Part shown: positions 5,200-11,549 of the stretch, piece after piece
Layout of the letters: every line of letters begins with the position of its first letter
How positions within the stretch are numbered: position 1 is the first letter of the stretch
Assembly (NCBI GenBank): GCA_017936025.1
Contig: JAGBGL010000094.1
Location: 1-11,549 of the forward strand
Direction of reading: 5' to 3'
Source of the DNA: Bacillota bacterium
GTDB taxonomy: Bacteria > Bacillota > Clostridia > Peptostreptococcales > Anaerovoracaceae
Length of the DNA: 11,549 nucleotides
Translations under genes and position numbers: made by a program
Notes under the pieces: generated by a model
Database searches by the model: none
What the model saw: only the letters and a program-made list of their open reading frames with translations
Told to the model about the DNA's origin: nothing

Positions 5200-7701
5200 A
5201 TGAAAAAAGCAAGAAAAATATTAGCATTTACCATTGTAGCGGCATTGCTGATGCAGTTCAGCGGAATTGCCTTTGCGGCGGAAGCAATAGATGAAACGCC
5301 GACAATTGTAGCTTCCGGTACATGCGGTGCGGATGTAGTGTGGGAACTCGATAGCGAAGGAACACTGACAGTATCTGGCACCGGCAAGATGTATGACGAA
5401 CCTAAGAGCGAGGATACGCCATGGTACGGATACGAAGACAGCATCAGAAAAGTGATCATTGAGGATGGTGTTACCAAAATCGGCAATTGGGCTTTCGGCG
5501 GGCTCGGAAATCTTACAGAAGCTGAAATTGCAGGATCTGTTACTTTGATAGGTAATTATGCATTCAAGATGACAGGACTGAAGGAAATTACAATACCTGA
5601 GGGTGTAAAGGTGATAGAAATGGAAGCCTTCAGACAGAGTCCGGATCTGGAAAGCGTAATCCTCCCGGATTCATTGATCCGCATTGAAAGCTATGCTTTT
5701 GCACAGTGTACTTCTTTAAAAGATATAAATATTCCAGAAGAAATATCAGAGATAAAAGAAAATACTTTCTGGGGATGCAGCAGCCTCAGTAAAATAGAAT
5801 TCAGCAATAACTTGACCGGCATAGGAATACGTGCATTCATACAATGCAGCAATTTGAAAGAAGTATATATTCCTGAGACAGTTACAAATATTGGTGAGAG
5901 TGCTTTTGGATCCGACACAGTAATTAACGGATTTAAAAACTCCGAGGCAGAGCAATTTGCCGGTGAAAACGGTAATGAATTTGTGCCGGTAAAAGTATTT
6001 TTCCAGTGGGAAGGTACTGACAAGTGCAAGGCTTTCTTTAAGGATATGAACGGAAACGTTATGAAGACAGTTGATTGTACAGTAACAGAAAAGACTGCGG
6101 CAGAAATGGCTTCCTGTACAGAGGATGGCTACGACAGTTATGTCGCAGAGGCTACAGTCTGTGACTATGTTTACACGGATGTGAAAAAGACAGATAAAAA
6201 TCATATTCCTGCAATCGGGCACAGCTGGAAAGCAGAGTTCGGCTGGAACGGCGACGCATGCAAGATCACACTTACATGTGGCAACTGCGGCGAAGCAGTG
6301 AAGGATGACTGCGAAGTTATTACAGAAATTACAAAAGAAGCTTCCTGTACAGAGACCGGTCTGAAAAATCTCACTGCGGAATTTACATATGACGGAGAAA
6401 GTTATACAGACATAAAAAATGATGTGACTGTAAAAAAAGCAGAACATAGTTATGAAGCTTATTTTGACTGGCTGTCAAACAATAAATGCCTATATACTCT
6501 TGAATGTGTTGTATGTGGAAAAAAGTATAAAGGTGATTGCATCGTTATAGGAGAAGGTAGATCCGCTACTTGTTATAGGGAAGGTCTTGTGACTCTAACA
6601 GCAAAAATACCGGACTTAAAAGATGGTTATGTTTTTGAAGATGTAAGAGAGAATGTGGTCATTCCAATAACGCATAAGTGGAATTCCGACTTTACTGTCG
6701 ACAAAATGCCGACAGAAACCGAACAGGGTCAAGTTTCAATCCATTGCAGCCTTTGCGGTTGCATTGACCCGGATTCCATCACAGCAGTACCTGCATATAT
6801 AACACGTATTGCGGGAAGCAACCGGTATGCGACTTCCATAAAAGCGGCAGAGTATCTGGCTGAACTGGCAGGTGTCGAAAAGTTCGAAAATATAGTCGTT
6901 GCCTGCGGGACTAATTTCGCAGATGCGCTGTCAGGAAGCTATCTGGCAAATGTGAAAGAAGCCCCTGTTATAGTTGTGGACACAGCGAGCCCTGCTTCCT
7001 ATGAAGAAGTGATGAAATATATCCGCGGAAAAATTGCTTCACACGGAACGGTATATATCCTGGGCGGAACCGGTGCGGTTTCTCAGGAATTCCAGGACGA
7101 ACTGGAAGCGCGTGGCATTGACACTCAGCGCCTCGGCGGAAAAGACCGCTATGCAACAAACATCGAGATCCTGAAAGAAGCAGGCGTCGATTCTTTGTAT
7201 TATGGTGATATGATGATTGCATGCGGAAGCAATTTTGCTGACGCTCTGTCCGCTTCTGCTGTAGGGCTTCCGATCATGCTGACAGGCGAAGGGTTGAATG
7301 AAAATCAGCAGCAGTATCTGCAGCGTGTAGACATAGACACAGCATACATTCTGGGCGGGACAGGTGCTGTTAGTGAAGCTACGAGAGAACAGGTCGGCGA
7401 ATATACTGAGTATACTTGCAGACTGGCAGGAAGCAACAGATTTGAAACTTCTCTTGCTATAGCTGAGGCTTTCTTCCCATATGAAAGGGATGCCGTAGTC
7501 CTTGCAGTCGGTGACAATTTCCCGGACGGACTTTCAGCAGGCCCACTGGCGATGGTGCAGGATGCACCGCTGATCCTGGTTATGGATAATGTCACAGAGC
7601 ATGCAGAAAAATACGCATATAATCACGAGTGCATGTGGGCAGTTGTGATGGGCGGAGAACCGCTGATTTCAAATGACGCAGTCAGAAGAATAATTCAGTA
7701 A
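5200..7701 (+). CDS. Secreted surface protein: BspA-like LRRs, Cys-rich modules, three CWB2 repeats
   Basis: The protein has 833 residues. Residues 1-27 are a signal peptide (basic start, hydrophobic core, AFA-A cleavage site). Residues about 85-240 hold BspA/LRR_5-type leucine-rich repeats of about 23 residues, seen as repeated IG-x-x-AF, L-x-x-I and IP-E-x-V phrases. Residues about 265-525 hold two to three cysteine-rich modules (CTEDGY, CTETGL, CGNCGE, CVVCGK). The C-terminal third has three CWB2 (PF04122) repeats, starting RIAGSNRYATS (536), RLGGKDRYATN (644) and RLAGSNRFETS (741), each with a FADALS or FPDGLS phrase; LGGTGAVS closes the first two and a diverged MGGEPLIS the third. CWB2 trios anchor clostridial S-layer and Cwp proteins non-covalently to a wall polymer, so this is an exported wall-bound protein, probably adhesive. 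AAGGAGG (5188-5194) fixes the start. No LPXTG motif is present. Confidence 0.9.
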   Translation: MKKARKILAFTIVAALLMQFSGIAFAAEAIDETPTIVASGTCGADVVWELDSEGTLTVSGTGKMYDEPKSEDTPWYGYEDSIRKVIIEDGVTKIGNWAFGGLGNLTEAEIAGSVTLIGNYAFKMTGLKEITIPEGVKVIEMEAFRQSPDLESVILPDSLIRIESYAFAQCTSLKDINIPEEISEIKENTFWGCSSLSKIEFSNNLTGIGIRAFIQCSNLKEVYIPETVTNIGESAFGSDTVINGFKNSEAEQFAGENGNEFVPVKVFFQWEGTDKCKAFFKDMNGNVMKTVDCTVTEKTAAEMASCTEDGYDSYVAEATVCDYVYTDVKKTDKNHIPAIGHSWKAEFGWNGDACKITLTCGNCGEAVKDDCEVITEITKEASCTETGLKNLTAEFTYDGESYTDIKNDVTVKKAEHSYEAYFDWLSNNKCLYTLECVVCGKKYKGDCIVIGEGRSATCYREGLVTLTAKIPDLKDGYVFEDVRENVVIPITHKWNSDFTVDKMPTETEQGQVSIHCSLCGCIDPDSITAVPAYITRIAGSNRYATSIKAAEYLAELAGVEKFENIVVACGTNFADALSGSYLANVKEAPVIVVDTASPASYEEVMKYIRGKIASHGTVYILGGTGAVSQEFQDELEARGIDTQRLGGKDRYATNIEILKEAGVDSLYYGDMMIACGSNFADALSASAVGLPIMLTGEGLNENQQQYLQRVDIDTAYILGGTGAVSEATREQVGEYTEYTCRLAGSNRFETSLAIAEAFFPYERDAVVLAVGDNFPDGLSAGPLAMVQDAPLILVMDNVTEHAEKYAYNHECMWAVVMGGEPLISNDAVRRIIQ

Positions 7702-7730
7702 TAGGATGTAATATCAGGTGGAAATAAGAT

Positions 7731-7786
7731 AATAACTAAGAACCTCCCAGCCGGTTACCGGCGGGGAGGTTCGTTTTTTAGTTATT
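7731..7786. terminator. Shared bidirectional terminator of the surface protein and glucosaminidase genes
   Basis: The stem is GAACCTCCC (7740-7748) and GCCGG (7750-7754) with CCGGC (7758-7762) and GGGAGGTTC (7764-7772), separated by one A/G mismatch, loop TTA. An outer 9-bp pair, AATAACTAA (7731-7739) with TTAGTTATT (7778-7786), embeds A and T tracts for both directions. The right arm overlaps the glucosaminidase stop codon (7782-7784). Confidence 0.92.
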
Positions 7787-9050
7787 TGATTTTATTGAGA
7801 TTCTGGTTGTGGTAAGGAGCTATCACATCGTAATAGCTTTTCATGTATTTACCGACTTTTGCGTACCACTGTGGATTCGCTGCGTAGCGTTTATTTACGC
7901 CGGCGAGTGTAGGGCTTCCGCCGTAAAGGCTGGCACCGGGTCTGAGATATTTTGAAGACAGCCCGGAAGCAACGTCCATGATACAGGCCTCTTTGGAAGG
8001 ATAGCTCTTGCCGCCGTAGCCAAACATATTGTTAGGACGGTACATCATTGTGCCATGGGCACTTTCCAAGGAAGCGATCGACATCAGGAATATGGCATTT
8101 ACGCCGTACTGTTTTTCAGCCTGGAGGAATGTGTCTTCGAGGCCGACAAGGCCGGCTTTGGAAACTCTCTTGAGGTCTGCTTCGGTTGCGCCGCTCGGCG
8201 TGCGTAGGTCCATAGCATAGATCTGCTGAAGTGTCGGCTGCGGAACAGCCTGCTGAGCGATCACTTCGTTAGCGGTATAGGTCTGAAGCGATGCGGCAAG
8301 GTTTGACTGCGGAACATCAGGAGGCGCTATAGGTTTTGTGCTTTGAATCTGAGTATCAAGCAGATTAACAGCGACAACTGACAGGACGCAGATTGCTGCG
8401 ACGGCAAGAAGATAGCCGGCTGCACCCAGGATGTTTTTAGCAGTGCTGTATTTTACAGGCTCTGCCGGAACGACTGGCGGTTCCTCAAAAGTCACAGGAA
8501 CAGTATCGTTGGCATCAATGTCTGCAGATACTTCTTCATCGATCACCGGTTCTTCTGCTGCTTCAGATTCTTCGTCCGCCTCGGGCTCTTCATCAACCAC
8601 TGGTTCACTGTCCTCAGCCGGTTGCTCAGCTGTTTCAGCACCAGTGTCTGCAGGTACGTCTTCTATTTCAGGTTCTTCATCAACTACTGCCGGTTCGTCG
8701 GATGTCTCAGGGGCTTCGACAACTACCGCTGGCTCGTCAGATGCCTCAGGATTTTCATCAACAACAGGGGCGATTATCTCTGCGATTTCATCAACTACCT
8801 GCTCGATTTCTTCATCTGGTTGCACTTCGTCAACCACCTGGTGATCAGGGGCAGCAACAGTTTCAGGATTGGCAACTTCGTCAGCTGTTTCAGTTACCGG
8901 TTCACCGGATTCGTCAGCTGGCACAGCGGCTCTGGATTCTGCAACGCTAAGTGCGTCTTCCGCTGCAGCTTTGATTTCTTTCTCCAGTTCAGCAATTTCC
9001 GCATCAAATATAGCAGTTATTTGTGCAATTGTTTTATCTTCTAATTTCAT
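7782..9050 (-). CDS. Membrane-anchored glucosaminidase-domain protein with acidic N-terminal half
   Basis: The protein has 422 residues from the ATG at 9050. Residues about 5-40 look helical (coiled-coil-like). Residues about 41-195 are extremely rich in Glu, Asp, Ala, Val and Pro, with repeated VVDE, DEPAVV and EEPE phrases. Residues 206-230 form one transmembrane helix. Residues about 297-412 form a glucosaminidase (PF01832-type) domain with SIASLESAHGT, where E329 is the expected catalytic acid, and NNMFGYGG. Family enzymes cleave the N-acetylglucosaminyl bond of peptidoglycan. The topology suggests an acidic cytoplasmic half and an outside hydrolase. A longer frame begins at 9110, but that ATG lies inside the -35 box, so I chose the internal ATG with AAAGG 8 bases upstream. 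It is convergent with the surface-protein gene. Confidence 0.85.
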   Translation of the reverse strand: MKLEDKTIAQITAIFDAEIAELEKEIKAAAEDALSVAESRAAVPADESGEPVTETADEVANPETVAAPDHQVVDEVQPDEEIEQVVDEIAEIIAPVVDENPEASDEPAVVVEAPETSDEPAVVDEEPEIEDVPADTGAETAEQPAEDSEPVVDEEPEADEESEAAEEPVIDEEVSADIDANDTVPVTFEEPPVVPAEPVKYSTAKNILGAAGYLLAVAAICVLSVVAVNLLDTQIQSTKPIAPPDVPQSNLAASLQTYTANEVIAQQAVPQPTLQQIYAMDLRTPSGATEADLKRVSKAGLVGLEDTFLQAEKQYGVNAIFLMSIASLESAHGTMMYRPNNMFGYGGKSYPSKEACIMDVASGLSSKYLRPGASLYGGSPTLAGVNKRYAANPQWYAKVGKYMKSYYDVIAPYHNQNLNKIK

Positions 9051-9081
9051 AATTATATCCTTTACTGGTTTTGATGTCGAA

Positions 9082-9110
9082 ATTTTAACATAATAAATGG
9101 AAATTGCCAA
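9082..9110 (-). promoter_or_regulatory. Glucosaminidase promoter
   Basis: On the minus strand TTGGCA (9110-9105) and TAAAAT (9087-9082) are 17 bases apart, with TGT before the -10 (extended -10). Transcription should start near 9075, 25 bases before the chosen ATG at 9050. Confidence 0.8.
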
Positions 9111-9145
9111 GTTTTTGCTTGACTTAGGGAGCGGAGGTGAATGGC

Positions 9146-9316
9146 TTCCCTCAACTAAAAGGCTTATAAAGCATAATGGTTACTAAAAGCGGTAACCAAG
9201 GCAGGGTTTTAGTGTAATTGGTTGAGGGAAATGTAATCACAGGATACCAATTGTGTAAACAAGACGCATGATTACCAAAAGTAGTAACCAACAGCGCCAG
9301 AAGACCGATTGGTGAC
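9146..9316. repeat. Second palindromic repeat region (TTGGTTAC family)
   Basis: No recognised gene lies between 9111 and 9444. Within it, TGGTTAC (9177-9183) and GTAACCA (9192-9198) form a hairpin nested, with the same centre (about 9188), inside the 10-bp inverted repeat TTCCCTCAAC (9146-9155) / GTTGAGGGAA (9221-9230). Related motifs follow: ATTGGT/ACCAAT (9217-9222 with 9246-9251), GTAATCA/TGATTAC (9233-9239 with 9269-9275), GTAACCAA (9284-9291) and TTGGTGAC (9309-9316). Minus-strand TTGGT copies start at 9291, 9250 and 9199, the last two 51 bases apart. The layout resembles the array at 4739-5085, but the sequence is different. The function is unknown. Confidence 0.65.
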
Positions 9317-9367
9317 GTGCAACCTGGCAGAATGCTCTGAGCTGAGACCCGCCCGGCCGGCACATAT

Positions 9368-9396
9368 TTGCCAAACTTGCTGATCCGTGTTATCAT
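9368..9396 (+). promoter_or_regulatory. Lipoprotein-gene promoter
   Basis: TTGCCA (9368-9373) and TATCAT (9391-9396) are 17 bases apart, with TGT before the -10. Predicted start near 9403; leader of about 42 bases. Confidence 0.75.
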
Positions 9397-9444
9397 GGCA
9401 TAAATACGGCGGCATAGACGCCGGGACAATAAGGAGAACATACA

Positions 9445-10020
9445 ATGAAGAAAGCCATTGCGGTGTTATTAACTATAATCATGATCATGGGGCTCTGTGC
9501 ATGCGGAGATAATAACCCAGAAACAGTAACTGAAAAATTCTTCACGGCAGTAAAAGAGCAGAACAAGCAGGAACTTCTTATCTATGCCGAAAATCCTGCA
9601 ATCAATGTTCTTGTTAATAATGCGGGTAATGAAGAAGAAATAACGGATATCTTCAGCAGCATCACAAAGAATCTGGCCTGGGAAATTCTTTCCGTAGAGG
9701 AAAATGACGAAAAGACAAAGGCGACAGTGAAAGTGAAAATCAGCAACTCCGACTTCAGCGGAGTGCTGGCAACATATCAGACTGAAGCAGTAAAATATAC
9801 AACAGATAATCTGGCAGCTGCAGAATTTACAAAAGAAACCATGACACAGCAGTGCATCAAGATTTTCGCGCAGCATGTTAAAGCGGCAGCGGTTAAAGAT
9901 ACTGTTAAGGAAACGGAATTAGATATTAGTCTGTACAAAGACGAGAATAAGAGATGGCGTCTCGAAATGAGTGAAGAATTGAAGAATGCAGTGCTTGGCG
10001 GCATACAGTTTCCATTATAG
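9445..10020 (+). CDS. Small secreted lipoprotein of unknown function
   Basis: The 191-residue protein starts MKKAIAVLLTIIMIMGLCAC, a lipoprotein signal peptide with lipobox L17-C-A-C20. C20 should be lipidated, with Gly at +2, leaving the mature protein on the outer membrane face. The rest, about 30-185, alternates helix and strand with a start like PETVTEKFFTAVKEQN, typical of small NTF2-like/DUF4878-type clostridial lipoproteins; that resemblance is general and I cannot assign a family firmly. There is no catalytic motif. AAGGAG (9431-9436) lies 8 bases before the ATG. It is a single-gene unit with its own promoter and the hairpin at 10113-10140 downstream. The 9111-9367 repeat region precedes its promoter. 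Confidence 0.8.
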   Translation: MKKAIAVLLTIIMIMGLCACGDNNPETVTEKFFTAVKEQNKQELLIYAENPAINVLVNNAGNEEEITDIFSSITKNLAWEILSVEENDEKTKATVKVKISNSDFSGVLATYQTEAVKYTTDNLAAAEFTKETMTQQCIKIFAQHVKAAAVKDTVKETELDISLYKDENKRWRLEMSEELKNAVLGGIQFPL

Positions 10021-10031
10021 CGGAAGCGATT

Positions 10032-10065
10032 GACCGGTGGCTTCCACAATAAATAGTGGCCGGTC
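10032..10065 (+). repeat. Imperfect hairpin after the lipoprotein gene
   Basis: GACCGG (10032-10037) pairs with CCGGTC (10060-10065), and CCAC (10044-10047) with GTGG (10056-10059), leaving TGGCTT bulged on the left. No T tract follows, so it is probably 3' UTR structure rather than a terminator. Confidence 0.45.
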
Positions 10066-10112
10066 TGCGGGCCGGATACAAGCGTTTGTACAAGTCAAAA
10101 AAGTTGAAATTT

Positions 10113-10146
10113 CAAGGGTTTTTGTTAATAAAAACCCTTGCTTTTT
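10113..10146 (+). terminator. Rho-independent terminator before the rpsF operon
   Basis: CAAGGGTTTTT (10113-10123) and AAAAACCCTTG (10130-10140) form a perfect 11-bp stem with loop GTTAAT, followed by CTTTTT (10141-10146). It ends the lipoprotein transcript, and its right arm doubles as the -35 region of the rpsF promoter. Confidence 0.85.
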
Positions 10147-10165
10147 GCCCAGATACATGTATAAT
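10138..10165 (+). promoter_or_regulatory. rpsF-ssb-rpsR promoter
   Basis: TTGCTT (10138-10143) and TATAAT (10160-10165) are 16 bases apart. The start should be near 10172, leaving a leader of about 74 bases with a small GCGTG/CACGC hairpin (10172-10176 with 10188-10192). Confidence 0.65.
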
Positions 10166-10245
10166 AATATGGCGTGTGTAATTGAGGCACGCAATCTCTG
10201 CATCATTCGAAGTGGTGCCATATAGTCCATAGGGAGGTGAAAAGA

Positions 10246-10533
10246 ATGGCTAAATATGAAGTAATGTTCATTATCGACCCAATTCTGGAAGACGAAAAGA
10301 AAAACGCAGTTGTTGAAAGAGTACAGGAAATCATCAACGCTGACGGAGAAGTTTCCAGCGTAGACACTTGGGGAATGAGAAAGCTGGCTTACCCAATCAA
10401 CAAAAAGAACGAAGGTTACTACGTTGTTGTTGAGTTCAACGCTAGCGCAGATCTGCCTAAAGAATTAGACAGAAGACTGAGAATTTCTGACGATGTAATG
10501 AGACACATCATCATCAACAAAGAAGCAAAATAA
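10246..10533 (+). CDS. rpsF: 30S ribosomal protein bS6
   Basis: This 95-residue protein binds the platform of the 30S subunit together with bS18. The family start MAKYEVMFIIDPILEDE, the central TWGMRKLAYPINKKNEGYYVVVEF core and the RRLRISDDVMRHIIINK end are all typical of bS6, at the usual length. I use the ATG at 10246 with GGGAGG (10232-10237) 8 bases upstream. An in-frame GTG at 10237 overlaps that ribosome binding site and is unlikely. It is the first gene of the widely conserved rpsF-ssb-rpsR operon; ssb starts 22 bases after its stop. In several bacteria the bS6-bS18 pair represses this operon through a leader RNA, but I do not see that element's CCG in the proximal leader. Confidence 0.97.
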   Translation: MAKYEVMFIIDPILEDEKKNAVVERVQEIINADGEVSSVDTWGMRKLAYPINKKNEGYYVVVEFNASADLPKELDRRLRISDDVMRHIIINKEAK

Positions 10534-10555
10534 GTAATGGAGGGGTACGCGTATT

Positions 10556-10981
10556 ATGAATAACGTAACATTGATCGGAAGATTAACAAGAGACCCTGAA
10601 GTGAGATATACTTCCGGTTCACAGATGGCAGTTGCAAGATTCAGCATCGCTATCGACCGTCCGACAAGACAGGGCGGAGAAAAGCAGACAGACTTTCCAA
10701 GCATCGTAGTGTTCGGAAAGCAGGCTGAGAACTGCGAACGCTTCCTGACTAAAGGAAGACTGGTTGGAATCGAAGGAAGAATCCAGACTGGAAGTTATAC
10801 AAACAAAAACGGAGACAAGGTTTACACAACTGATGTTGTGGCAAACAGAGTAGAATTTTTAGAATGGGGCGACCGTGCAGGATCCGGCGCAGGCTTTGGC
10901 CAGCAGCAGTCCGCACCGGCGGCAGATATGGGAATTCCTGAAGGATTCTCCGCTATCGACGACGAAGATATTCCATTCTAA
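10556..10981 (+). CDS. ssb: Single-stranded DNA-binding protein
   Basis: The 141-residue protein coats single-stranded DNA during replication, repair and recombination. The OB fold spans residues 1-104 (MNNVTLIGRLTRDPEVRYT, FSIAIDR, FPSIVVFGKQAENC, VGIEGRIQTGSY, VVANRVEFLE). A short Gly/Gln/Ala linker (105-128) leads to the acidic tail DDEDIPF (135-141), which binds partner enzymes. The length and tail are those of the housekeeping SSB. It lies between rpsF and rpsR, the standard arrangement. GGAGG (10539-10543) is 12 bases before the ATG, a somewhat long spacing; the family start MNNVTLIGR supports this ATG. Confidence 0.97.
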   Translation: MNNVTLIGRLTRDPEVRYTSGSQMAVARFSIAIDRPTRQGGEKQTDFPSIVVFGKQAENCERFLTKGRLVGIEGRIQTGSYTNKNGDKVYTTDVVANRVEFLEWGDRAGSGAGFGQQQSAPAADMGIPEGFSAIDDEDIPF

Positions 10982-10998
10982 GAGAAAGGAGATTTGTC

Positions 10999-11229
10999 AT
11001 GGAAAGAAGACGCGGCGGCATGAGAAGAAAAAAAGTATGCCAGTTCTGTGCTGACAAAACAGAAGTAATCGATTTCAAAGATGTTGATAAACTGAAGAAA
11101 TATGTAACTGAAAGAGGTAAAATCTTACCTAAGAGAATCACTGGTACTTGCGCAGTACACCAGAGAGAAGTTACTACAGCTATCAAGAGAGCTAGAATCG
11201 TTGCTCTGTTACCATACGTAGCTGACTAA
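10999..11229 (+). CDS. rpsR: 30S ribosomal protein bS18 (zinc-binding type)
   Basis: This 76-residue protein is the small-subunit partner of bS6. The basic start MERRRGGMRRKK is followed by CQFC (14-17) and later TGTCAVHQ with C51 and H54, a C-x2-C plus C-x2-H set typical of the zinc-binding (C+) form of bS18. The core RGKILPKRITGTCAVHQRE (39-57) and the end IKRARIVALLPYV are diagnostic. AAAGGAG (10985-10991) lies 7 bases before the ATG, and the gap to ssb is 17 bases. It is the last gene of the operon, ended by the hairpin at 11264-11303. No zinc-free paralogue is in the window. Confidence 0.97.
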   Translation: MERRRGGMRRKKVCQFCADKTEVIDFKDVDKLKKYVTERGKILPKRITGTCAVHQREVTTAIKRARIVALLPYVAD

Positions 11230-11263
11230 TTTCAGATTAGAACAGAACAATGTATAACCAAAG

Positions 11264-11303
11264 TCCTCAAGGCCTGTAAAATACAGGCTTTGGGGATTTT
11301 TTT
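11264..11303 (+). terminator. Terminator of the rpsF-ssb-rpsR operon
   Basis: A 15-bp stem (11264-11278 with 11282-11296) with two G-T wobbles, core GCCTGTA/TACAGGC and loop AAA is followed by seven T (11297-11303). It starts 35 bases after the rpsR stop. Confidence 0.93.
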
Positions 11304-11416
11304 ATTATCTTAAATTCTTAGGGGAATTTGTCGAATGAAATTGATGGAAAATATTTACAGTAGATGATATGATTTATACAGGACAACAAGATACAGGAGC
11401 AGTAGCGGCAAGCCAC
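11304..11416. other. A+T-rich gene-free stretch
   Basis: Between the operon terminator and the activase-like fragment I see no convincing promoter, RNA or conserved ORF. The minus-strand frame crossing it looks like chance continuation of the broken activase frame. Confidence 0.5.
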
Positions 11417-11548
11417 CTTTTTCGAAAGAATCAGGCCGTTGGTCTGCACGGCGGTATGAATGCCCTTCTCCCGGCAGAGCGCAAAGAACTCCGCGCAGAA
11501 GCTCTCCCAAAGCAACGGCTCTCCGCCCGAGAGCGTGACTCCGCCTCC
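11318..11548 (-). pseudogene. Fragment of a radical SAM glycyl-radical-enzyme activase
   Basis: On the minus strand the frame is open from the window edge (11548) and reads GGGVTLSGGEPLLWESF, then GIHTAVQTNG. This matches the GGVT-x-SGGEPLL and GIHTA-x-T-x-G phrases of pyruvate formate-lyase-activating and related glycyl-radical activases, which use a 4Fe-4S cluster and S-adenosylmethionine to make a glycyl radical. The CxxxCxxC cluster site would lie right of the window. Similarity stops near residue LILSKKV (about 11415). The remaining frame to 11318 (CRYCSCILLSCINHIIYC...) lacks the expected PYVDLVLLDIK continuation and shifts from G+C-rich to A+T-rich DNA. I infer a 3'-truncated gene remnant. 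A frameshift or a divergent short activase is possible, since the 5' part is not visible. Confidence 0.6.
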
Positions 11549-11549
11549 A

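Noticed and set aside
8431..9044. Plus-strand Ser/Thr-rich and Cys/Phe-rich ORFs opposite the glucosaminidase gene
   Set aside because: They are antisense shadows of the low-complexity acidic repeat; no ribosome binding site or promoter supports them.
9051..9110. Upstream start of the glucosaminidase (extra 20 residues from 9110)
   Set aside because: The ATG overlaps the predicted -35 box, so it would not be on the mRNA, and it lacks a ribosome binding site.
9151..9441. Minus-strand 96-codon ORF across the second repeat region
   Set aside because: It is listed only as part of the repeat finding: no ribosome binding site, and it covers the lipoprotein promoter and palindromes, so it is not supported as a gene.

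Overview
The window reads as chromosomal DNA of a low-to-mid G+C Gram-positive anaerobe, most likely a clostridial (Eubacteriales) Firmicute. Support comes from strong AGGAGG-type ribosome binding sites, sigma-A promoters with TTGCCA/TATAAT hexamers and 17-base spacers, a type I toxin of the TxpA/BsrG/holin-like kind, a secreted protein with three CWB2 cell-wall-binding repeats, and a fragment of a glycyl-radical-enzyme activase. No species can be named from the sequence alone.

Left part (1-3060): the 3' end of trpS is followed by a compact convergent module. It has a 27-codon hydrophobic ORF with its own consensus promoter and, on the other strand, a second consensus promoter driving a predicted ~95-nt antisense RNA. 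Both share one bidirectional terminator. I read this as a type I toxin-antitoxin locus. Next come a leftward PAP2 phosphatase and a rightward, translationally overlapping pair, a PlsC-type acyltransferase and an SGNH/GDSL hydrolase; together these look like membrane lipid turnover.

Middle (3061-9110): a leftward shikimate-kinase-like protein with a broken Walker A motif is divergent from a sugar-phosphate nucleotidyltransferase. A gene-free stretch (about 4721-5100) holds an array of degenerate ~51-bp units in two inverted arms around a strong central hairpin. Then come an 833-residue secreted surface protein (BspA-like leucine-rich repeats, Cys-rich modules, three CWB2 repeats) and, convergent with it, a membrane-anchored glucosaminidase with a very acidic N-terminal half. 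The convergent pair shares one terminator.

Right part (9111-11549): a second, different-sequence palindromic repeat region (about 9140-9320) precedes a small lipoprotein gene. The conserved rpsF-ssb-rpsR operon follows, with its own promoter and terminator. The right edge holds a leftward fragment of a radical SAM glycyl-radical-enzyme activase that loses family similarity inside the window and is more G+C-rich than its surroundings.

The best candidates for something undescribed are the type I toxin-antitoxin module and the two 51-bp-scale inverted-unit arrays. Promoters, terminators and RNAs are predicted from sequence only.
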